A DNA stretch of 6,679 nucleotides from Pseudomonadota bacterium (GTDB taxonomy: Bacteria > Pseudomonadota > Alphaproteobacteria > Sphingomonadales > Sphingomonadaceae), in assembly GCA_023424275.1 (NCBI GenBank), contig JAFAED010000513.1, positions 1-6,679 on the forward strand. Reading direction: 5' to 3'. Shown here in pieces: positions 1-6,679 of the stretch. The translations under genes were made by a program, and so were the position numbers. The first letter of the stretch is position 1; the number at the start of each line of letters is the position of its first letter. Below the pieces are notes generated by a model. It saw only the letters and a list, made by a program, of their open reading frames with translations. It searched no databases and was not told the DNA's origin.

Positions 1-131
1 GCCAGATGCGGCAGCGCCAGCGGCTTGCCCAGCCCCGCGCCCGCGCGCTGCTGCAACCGCAGCAGCGGGGCATCGGCGCTGACCAGCGCTCCCGCCCGGT
101 CGATCCGGCCGCGGATGATGCGTTCGCTCAT
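1..131 (-). CDS. N-terminus of a probable sensor histidine kinase (3' end outside window)
   Basis: Only the first 43 codons are present, beginning MSERIIRGRIDRAGALVSAD and ending near PLALPHL at the window edge. The ATG at 131 overlaps the stop of the upstream gene as ATGA, and an AGGG Shine-Dalgarno (138-141, minus strand) sits six bases before it, so both coupling and its own ribosome site support this start. From memory of the family, sphingomonad two-component sensor kinases of the soluble or PAS-like type open in this way (an IIRGRID run, then a short LxxAD stretch). None of the diagnostic kinase boxes (H, N, G1, G2) is inside the window, so the assignment rests on N-terminal resemblance alone. 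That an open reading frame starts here is well supported; the function is tentative. It is co-transcribed with the gene at 128-1060. Confidence 0.5.
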   Translation of the reverse strand, partial: MSERIIRGRIDRAGALVSADAPLLRLQQRAGAGLGKPLALPHL

Positions 132-1060
132 CGCTCGCCCTGCCTCGGCGGCGAAGGATCGGCATGATCCGCCCCGCTCCCGTCGGCAACGGCGCGCGCC
201 GGCAACATCGCGAGCGATGCCTCGAGCGGCGCCAGCGCCGTACGATCGAGGCGGAGCGGCGCCAGCAGCGACGGCAAGGCCGCGCTTTCCGCGGTCAACA
301 GCGCCAGCGCCATATCGTCATAGGCCCGGCGATGCGCCGCCGCGGCGAGTGCGATCAGGACCGGCCAGTTGTGCCGCGCGATGGCGTTCGCCGCGACATC
401 GGTCGCCCCCGCCCCCAATATCGCATAATAGTCGGCGCCCGCGCGCGCGATGCCGGCCTCCCCGGCCTGTCGTTCGATCGCCACACGCACAGCGTCGCCA
501 AGCCGTTCGGCACGCGACTGGTCGGCGCTCACTTCGGCCAGCCGCCATGCCGCAATGTCGAGCAGCAACGCGCGAAAAATATCTGCATCGAGGTCGGCGA
601 CGGCCAGCGCCGGATTGCCCAGCGCGTCGAAACGACGGCGCTCGGCGATCTGGAATGCCAGATAGGCGCGATCGACGTCCGACAACGGCTCGCCCACCGC
701 CGGGGCATCGGCCACCGCATCGTCCGACGCGGCCAGGATCGGCAGAACGCTTCGCTGCACCGATTGCTCGCGCCAGCGATGCTCTTCGGCGCGCGTGAAA
801 CAAATGCCCGCGAGCCGGTCGGCACCCGGCAATCCGCCGCGCAGCCATTCGCTCCACAGGCCATCGGGGTTGATACCGCCGTCCAGCCGCACGGCGACAT
901 CGGCTACCAGCCGGCGGGCGATGCCCAGCGACAGCGCGCGCTGCTCCTCGGTCAGCCGACCCGCAGCGGGTGCCGACAGATAATTCGCCAGCTCGCGCAG
1001 GCGCGCCGACAGCGTCGACGACGGCGGATCGATGCCGGGCGAGGAGAAGGATTCACTCAT
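128..1060 (-). CDS. Uncharacterised soluble, alanine-rich helical protein
   Basis: The protein has 310 residues and I do not recognise it with confidence. It has no signal peptide and no membrane segment. It is rich in Ala, Leu, Arg and Asp and looks almost wholly alpha-helical. Blocks at about residues 17-59 (with LTEEQRALSLGIARRLVADV), 128-175 and 222-290 have the spacing of helical repeats. The last 20 residues are polar and proline-rich, probably disordered. The helical layout and the LTEEQRAL stretch recall DUF2336 proteins of alphaproteobacteria, but that is a weak impression. The ATG at 1060 is preceded by GAGG four bases upstream. Its stop overlaps the start of the kinase-like gene by four bases, so the two proteins are probably made together and may act together. 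The opposite-strand frame here reads as Arg/Gln-rich low-complexity sequence, which supports the minus strand as the coding strand. Confidence 0.8.
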   Translation of the reverse strand: MSESFSSPGIDPPSSTLSARLRELANYLSAPAAGRLTEEQRALSLGIARRLVADVAVRLDGGINPDGLWSEWLRGGLPGADRLAGICFTRAEEHRWREQSVQRSVLPILAASDDAVADAPAVGEPLSDVDRAYLAFQIAERRRFDALGNPALAVADLDADIFRALLLDIAAWRLAEVSADQSRAERLGDAVRVAIERQAGEAGIARAGADYYAILGAGATDVAANAIARHNWPVLIALAAAAHRRAYDDMALALLTAESAALPSLLAPLRLDRTALAPLEASLAMLPARAVADGSGADHADPSPPRQGER

Positions 1061-1086
1061 GCATCCTCGCGGATAGCAGCATGTCG

Positions 1087-1100
1087 TTAATAGGCGTTAA
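1087..1100 (-). promoter_or_regulatory. CtrA-like box TTAA-N6-TTAAC upstream of the helical-protein/kinase-like pair
   Basis: On the minus strand the sequence reads TTAACGCCTATTAAC, i.e. two TTAA half-sites with a six-base spacer and a C after the second. It ends 26 bases before the start codon at 1060. The alphaproteobacterial cell-cycle regulator CtrA binds TTAA-N7-TTAA and variants of it, so this spacer is one base short of the classic form. TTAA is rare in DNA of this GC content and I saw no other paired site in the window. Binding is inferred, not shown. Confidence 0.45.
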
Positions 1101-1118
1101 ACCTTGAAGGCGATTGTT

Positions 1119-2333
1119 TTACGGCGCTTCCGGCCTGCGCGCGAGGCGCAGCCAGAGCAACATCTGCAACAGGGCGAGCAGCGGCAGGATCGCGAACATC
1201 AGGGGCGCAAAGCCGAACAGCAATGCGGGCGCGAGCATGATCCACGCCTGATCGGCGTCGGGAAGCAACCAGTGGAACCGCCGGCGCTCGCCCGAATCCT
1301 CGTACAGCCACCGCGCCAGCAGGATCGCCGCAGCAAGGCAGGGCGCCAGCGCCGCCTCCGAAAAAGGCGGCATGCGGTGCCCCGGCCCTGCCAGCGACAA
1401 TAGCCAGGGAAAGATCGCCAGCAGCACCCAGGCAAAGCTGCGGATAATATCGCGCGTGCGGTCCTGTGCGGCACTTTCGGCGCGAAACGCCGACAGGAAA
1501 CGCATCGCGGCAAGGCCGAACCCGCCGAGGATCGCGACAAGCGCGCCCGCGGCGGCAAGGCCGCTCGCGGCCAGCAGTGCGACGATTACCCACAGCAACG
1601 CGGCAACATAAGGCAGGTAGCGCGCCGTGGTCGGCGATTTGACGAGCAGCGGCCCGGCAAGCCTTATCACGGGCATCATGATCGCCGACCGCCCCAGCCC
1701 CATGCCGCCATATTCGACCTGTTGCAGGCTCGATTGCTCGATCAGCGCGGCGGTCGGGCGGTCGGTGACGATCGCGATCTCGCCCTGTTCGAACAGCGCC
1801 GGCTCGCAATAGAGGCGGCGCGCACCCGACTGGACCGCAAGGCGCAGCAGCGTCAGCATCATGTCCCACTCGCCCGGCATCGCAGCGAGTTCGGCCACCA
1901 TCGCATCCGAAATACAGGCCAGCCCGCCCCAGCGCCGTGTCGCGTCGATCCGTTCGAACCCCTGAGTCAATGGCGTGTCGCCGGTGACGAGGATTGCGGG
2001 CGAGCCGGGCTTGGCGATCGCTGCATAATGCGTCCCGCCCGCGCGCAGGCCATCGGCGACCAGGATGATGCGGTCGTCGCCCCCCACCAGCCCCATCAGG
2101 TCGGCCGCGGCACGCACCGGTGTCACCTTCACGCCCCTGCGGCGGATGCGGTCGCAGGTTGCGAGCAGTTCGGCCGGGACCGCACCCACCGCAACGGCGA
2201 CATGCGTCACCCCGACGTCGGCAAGGCGCGCCGCCTGCCGCTCGATCAGCGTCTCGCCCGCAACCGTGACGAGTGCACGCAGGCCGCCGTCGGGCAGCAC
2301 TTCGCTCGCGCCGATCAGCGCGATCAGGGTCAT
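1119..2333 (-). CDS. Membrane protein with degenerate nucleotidyltransferase-like and CDP-alcohol phosphotransferase-like domains
   Basis: The protein has 404 residues from the ATG at 2333. An in-frame TTG at 2339 would add two residues; neither start has a clear Shine-Dalgarno. Residues 1 to about 205 look like a GT-A/nucleotidyltransferase fold: a first beta strand (TLIALIGAS), then VAGETLIERQAARLADVGVT, matching the PVAGKPLIEHQLERL-type region of sugar- or inositol-phosphate nucleotidyltransferases, and a strand with IILVADGL. The glycine-rich GxGxR loop and PKPL lysine are missing. From about 239 there are five or six hydrophobic segments (239-258, 259-277, 299-316, 327-344, and 363-395 as one or two). 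This order matches bifunctional inositol-1-phosphate cytidylyltransferase/phosphatidyltransferase proteins. The CDP-alcohol motif survives only as R278, D291 and D295 at correct spacing, without the leading Asp-Gly. The protein is therefore probably inactive as a classic enzyme of this kind and may have a structural or regulatory role. It is divergent from gyrA and lies 58 bases upstream of the helical-protein gene. Confidence 0.75.
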   Translation of the reverse strand: MTLIALIGASEVLPDGGLRALVTVAGETLIERQAARLADVGVTHVAVAVGAVPAELLATCDRIRRRGVKVTPVRAAADLMGLVGGDDRIILVADGLRAGGTHYAAIAKPGSPAILVTGDTPLTQGFERIDATRRWGGLACISDAMVAELAAMPGEWDMMLTLLRLAVQSGARRLYCEPALFEQGEIAIVTDRPTAALIEQSSLQQVEYGGMGLGRSAIMMPVIRLAGPLLVKSPTTARYLPYVAALLWVIVALLAASGLAAAGALVAILGGFGLAAMRFLSAFRAESAAQDRTRDIIRSFAWVLLAIFPWLLSLAGPGHRMPPFSEAALAPCLAAAILLARWLYEDSGERRRFHWLLPDADQAWIMLAPALLFGFAPLMFAILPLLALLQMLLWLRLARRPEAP

Positions 2334-2369
2334 CGGCAACGGCCAGACGAAAAAGCGGTCATCACCCGA

Positions 2370-2397
2370 CCTTTAGGCGCGACGAACCGATTGGCAA
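2370..2397 (-). promoter_or_regulatory. Candidate sigma-70-type promoter for the leftward membrane-protein gene
   Basis: On the minus strand TTGCCA (2397-2392, five of six matches to TTGACA) is followed after 16 bases by TAAAGG (2375-2370, three of six matches to TATAAT). Transcription would start near 2363, leaving a leader of about 30 bases before the ATG at 2333. The -10 match is poor, so this is only a candidate. Confidence 0.25.
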
Positions 2398-2456
2398 GCC
2401 GCTTGTATCGCACCATGACGCCACGCGCGGGACCGCCTTTCGCGTACAAATATGCA

Positions 2457-2478
2457 CCCGGTTTCCGCCCGGTTTCCG
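2457..2478. repeat. Perfect 11-bp tandem direct repeat in the divergent intergenic region
   Basis: CCCGGTTTCCG occurs twice back to back (2457-2467 and 2468-2478). The 11-base period is about one helical turn, so both copies would face the same side of the DNA. It lies 102 bases upstream of the gyrA start and about 60 bases upstream of the candidate leftward promoter. It could be a regulator-binding site or a chance duplication; nothing else in the window repeats it. Confidence 0.5.
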
Positions 2479-2506
2479 CACCCAAAAAATCATGTCGAAA
2501 ATGACC

Positions 2507-2511
2507 GAATC
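2507..2511. promoter_or_regulatory. GAnTC (CcrM-type) site upstream of gyrA
   Basis: GAATC lies 68 bases upstream of the gyrA start codon. GAnTC is the target of the alphaproteobacterial cell-cycle methyltransferase CcrM, and methylated sites in promoters recruit GcrA in Caulobacter. A hand scan found only seven such sites in the window, two of them at gene starts or upstream regions. A regulatory role is inference. Confidence 0.3.
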
Positions 2512-2568
2512 GCTGGCTTTTGAACAGGCCATCGGCTAGTCTCGCAACTCCTCCCGAAAGAACGAAAA

Positions 2569-2572
2569 AAGG
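2569..2572 (+). promoter_or_regulatory. Ribosome binding site that supports the TTG start of gyrA
   Basis: AAGG closes an A-rich run and is separated by seven bases from the TTG at 2580. This spacing suits initiation at TTG. The alternative ATG at 2601 has only a loose GAAGA about ten bases before it. The TTG at 2520 lies upstream of this site and would add 20 residues unlike usual GyrA N-termini. Confidence 0.55.
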
Positions 2573-2579
2573 CCGGGTT

Positions 2580-5317
<2,738 letters not shown>

Positions 5318-5321
<4 letters not shown>

Positions 5322-5626
5322 CCACCCCGACAGCCTTCAAGGTGCTGACCGCGCAGCAATGGGCCGATTTCGAGCGCGAACGCGTGTTCCGCGGCGCGCC
5401 GGTGGATATCGCCGACGGCTATATCCACCTGTCGACCGCAGCGCAGCTCGAGACGACGATCGCCAAATATTTTACGGGGCAGAGCGGGCTGATGATCGCC
5501 GAGGTGGACCTGTCCTGCCTTGGCGACAAGGTGCGCTGGGAACCCGCGCGCGGCGGCGACCTCTTCCCGCACATCTACGCCGAGTTGCCGATCCATGCAG
5601 TCGTTAGCCTGCAACGGCGGGATTGA
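5318..5626 (+). CDS. DUF952 family protein
   Basis: This small protein has 102 residues and no signal peptide or membrane segment. It carries the DUF952 (PF06108) landmarks: an N-terminal segment with W15, the DGYIHLSTAAQ motif at 33-43 with His37, a strand of ID/EVDL type at 62-65, RWE at 73-75, and the GGDLFPHIYAEL block at 79-90. The length fits the family (about 100-120). The function is unknown. As I recall, the family is placed in the ADP-ribosyltransferase-like fold clan, where a His in an HLS-type motif helps bind NAD, but no activity is established here. The ATG at 5318 overlaps the gyrA stop as ATGA, and no separate Shine-Dalgarno is visible. Translation is therefore probably coupled to gyrA and the gene rides on the gyrA transcript. 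The next gene faces it, one base beyond the stop. Confidence 0.9.
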
Positions 5627-5627
5627 G

Positions 5628-6170
5628 CTATTGCGCGCCGTCGCGCGAAGAAATGTTCAGATACCAGAATAACGCGACCTCTTCCGATATCTCCGGCCCC
5701 AGTTCGCGGTACAAAAAACGGTCATATCCACCGAGGATAAAACCATATTTCTCGTAAAAGCGGCACGCGGCAACATTGGTCGATTGCGTTTCGAGCCGGA
5801 TCGTTCCCAAGTCAGATTTCCGCGCCCATCCGACCGCCTGGTCCATCAGTGCCGATGCGAGCCCGCGACGGCGAAACGGTCGCGCGACGGCAAAATCGTC
5901 GACCACCGCGCAACCGTTCCAATGCCGGGTAACGGTGATATATCCGGCAACCGCCCCATCATTTTCCCGTGCAACGAACAATATCTCGTCGACCCCGTCA
6001 TGCGACCAGAACAGGCCATCATCGAGGTCATAGCTTTTCCGCCGGAACGGGGACGGTTCGATACGCAAAGGCAGGCTGCCGAAAGGCTCGACGACTATCG
6101 CGTCGATATCGAACGAAAAATCGATATCTCTTACCGACTCTGGAAGCGCATCGGCGCGCAGTATCTCCAT
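5628..6170 (-). CDS. GNAT family N-acetyltransferase, streptothricin-acetyltransferase-like
   Basis: The protein has 180 residues from the ATG at 6170. GNAT enzymes move an acetyl group from acetyl-CoA to an amine. Motif A is clear: VVDDFAVARPFRRRGLASAL at 89-108, with the pyrophosphate-binding pattern R100-x-x-G103-x-A105. Motif B follows as LETQSTNVAACRFYEKYGF at 126-144, then GGYDRFLYR at 147-155 and VALFWYL near 165-171. The LETQ-NVAACRFYE / GGYDRFLY / ALFWYL combination is that of streptothricin acetyltransferases (SatA/Sat4), and the length fits. A chromosomal copy need not confer resistance; the true substrate may be another amine. A GTG at 6203 would add 11 residues and overlap the upstream peroxiredoxin gene by 22 bases. 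I prefer the ATG, which lies 11 bases after that gene's stop with a GGGGG run just before it. It is probably co-transcribed with the peroxiredoxin. Confidence 0.88.
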   Translation of the reverse strand: MEILRADALPESVRDIDFSFDIDAIVVEPFGSLPLRIEPSPFRRKSYDLDDGLFWSHDGVDEILFVARENDGAVAGYITVTRHWNGCAVVDDFAVARPFRRRGLASALMDQAVGWARKSDLGTIRLETQSTNVAACRFYEKYGFILGGYDRFLYRELGPEISEEVALFWYLNISSRDGAQ

Positions 6171-6181
6171 GCCGCCCCCGA

Positions 6182-6679
6182 TCAGCGGCGCCGCGCCTTC
6201 CACGCGCGCACCGCCGCCATCGTCTTTTCGACATGCGCCTGCGGCTTGCTGTCGGTATAGCTGAGCAGGATCGTCCCGTTCGGCGCGATGACATAGGATG
6301 TCCGGTTCGACAGCGTCGTGTTGTTCGGTCCCTGCATGATGCTTTCATATTTCGCGGCGATCTTGGCGCCCGGATCGGCGGCCACCGCAAATTTGTCGCG
6401 GCATTCCGATTTGGAGAATTCCTCGACGCGGTGGATGTTGCCGGCGGTCACGCCGACGACGCGCGCGCCGAGCTTGTTGAAATCGTCGCTCGCCTCGGCG
6501 AACAGATGGGCTTCGACCGTGCAGCCTGCGGTAAAGGCGGCAGGGAAGAAATAGAGCACGACCGGCCCCTTCTTCAGCGTCTGTTTCAGCGACAGGACAA
6601 AGGGCTTGCCGCCCTGCGCCGCGTTCAGCGTGAAGTCGGGCGCCTTGGCCCCTTGCTTGAGCGCCGCGATGCCCTGCAC
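6182..6679 (-). CDS. Peroxiredoxin of the AhpC/TSA superfamily, BCP/PrxQ-like (5' end outside window)
   Basis: The 165 visible residues start at a GTG on the window edge, so the true start, and any signal peptide, is probably upstream. The thioredoxin-fold enzyme reduces hydrogen peroxide and organic peroxides with a reactive thiol. The fold begins with GAKAPDFTL (visible residues 10-18). The active-site loop is PAAFTAGC at 46-53, fitting PxxxTxxC with peroxidatic Cys53. The conserved active-site Arg is R126 in SNRTSYVI. The usual PrxQ resolving Cys five residues later is replaced by His58. The only other Cys is Cys93 in the KSECRDKF stretch, which could serve as an alpha-3 type resolving Cys, as in some PrxQ proteins, or the enzyme may be 1-Cys. 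Many sphingomonad relatives carry an export signal, so a periplasmic location is possible but not visible here. The acetyltransferase gene follows 11 bases downstream. Confidence 0.9.
   Translation of the reverse strand: MQGIAALKQGAKAPDFTLNAAQGGKPFVLSLKQTLKKGPVVLYFFPAAFTAGCTVEAHLFAEASDDFNKLGARVVGVTAGNIHRVEEFSKSECRDKFAVAADPGAKIAAKYESIMQGPNNTTLSNRTSYVIAPNGTILLSYTDSKPQAHVEKTMAAVRAWKARRR

Noticed and set aside
164..1090. 308-codon plus-strand frame opposite the helical-protein gene
   Set aside because: The product is Arg/Gln-rich low-complexity sequence typical of shadow frames. The minus strand has a ribosome site, a normal amino-acid mix and an ATGA overlap with its neighbour.
1087..1869. 260-codon minus-strand frame overlapping the membrane-protein gene
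   Set aside because: It is in another frame of the same strand and its composition (Ala/Arg/Gly/Cys/Pro-rich) is that of a frame-shifted shadow. The membrane-protein frame has coherent strands and transmembrane segments.
2492..2539. 15-codon frame MSKMTESLAFEQAIG upstream of gyrA as a leader peptide
   Set aside because: No Shine-Dalgarno precedes its ATG, there is no run of regulatory codons, and no attenuator hairpin follows it.
2520..2548. TTGAAC and TAGTCT as a gyrA promoter
   Set aside because: The two hexamers are only 11 bases apart, and no other pair with 16-18 base spacing matched well.
2520..2579. 20-residue N-terminal extension of GyrA from TTG at 2520
   Set aside because: It would begin upstream of the good ribosome site, the extension does not resemble GyrA N-termini, and it includes likely untranslated leader sequence.
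5631..5648. Hairpin GCGCG-CCGT-CGCGC just past the DUF952 stop as a terminator
   Set aside because: The stem is only five to seven pairs with a wobble, no T-run follows on either strand, and it lies inside the acetyltransferase coding sequence. Such GC palindromes are common at this base composition.

Overview
The window is GC-rich (roughly 64% by eye) chromosomal DNA from an alphaproteobacterium, most likely a sphingomonad such as Sphingopyxis or Sphingomonas. This rests on the style of the GyrA sequence, codon use dominated by G/C third positions, and families I associate with that group. No mobile element, rRNA, tRNA or CRISPR array is visible. Coding density is very high, and several genes overlap or nearly touch.

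Layout. Positions 1-2333 carry a leftward series of three genes. In transcription order they are: a membrane protein with a nucleotidyltransferase-like N-terminus (1119-2333), an unrecognised soluble helical protein (128-1060), and the 5' end of a gene that resembles the N-terminus of sphingomonad sensor kinases (1-131, runs off the window). The last two share an ATGA overlap. A CtrA-like box (TTAA-N6-TTAAC) and a GAnTC methylation-type site lie at the start of the helical-protein gene.

Positions 2334-2579 form a 246-base divergent intergenic region. It holds a possible leftward promoter, an 11-bp perfect tandem repeat, a GAnTC site, and the ribosome binding site that supports a TTG start for gyrA.

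Positions 2580-5626 hold gyrA (DNA gyrase subunit A, complete) and a translationally coupled DUF952 gene (4-base overlap). Facing them with a one-base gap is a leftward pair: a streptothricin-acetyltransferase-like GNAT (5628-6170), preceded by a BCP/PrxQ-like peroxiredoxin (6182-6679, cut at the window edge).

How the genes fit together. gyrA is a housekeeping gene and anchors the locus. The leftward operon may be tied to the cell cycle through CtrA and a kinase, but this is inference. The most distinctive item is the 404-residue membrane protein. It looks like a decayed version of the inositol-phosphate cytidylyltransferase / CDP-alcohol phosphatidyltransferase fusion, keeping only part of either catalytic signature. 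I found no clear new multi-gene defence or biosynthetic system; the unusual points are modest and are listed as findings.
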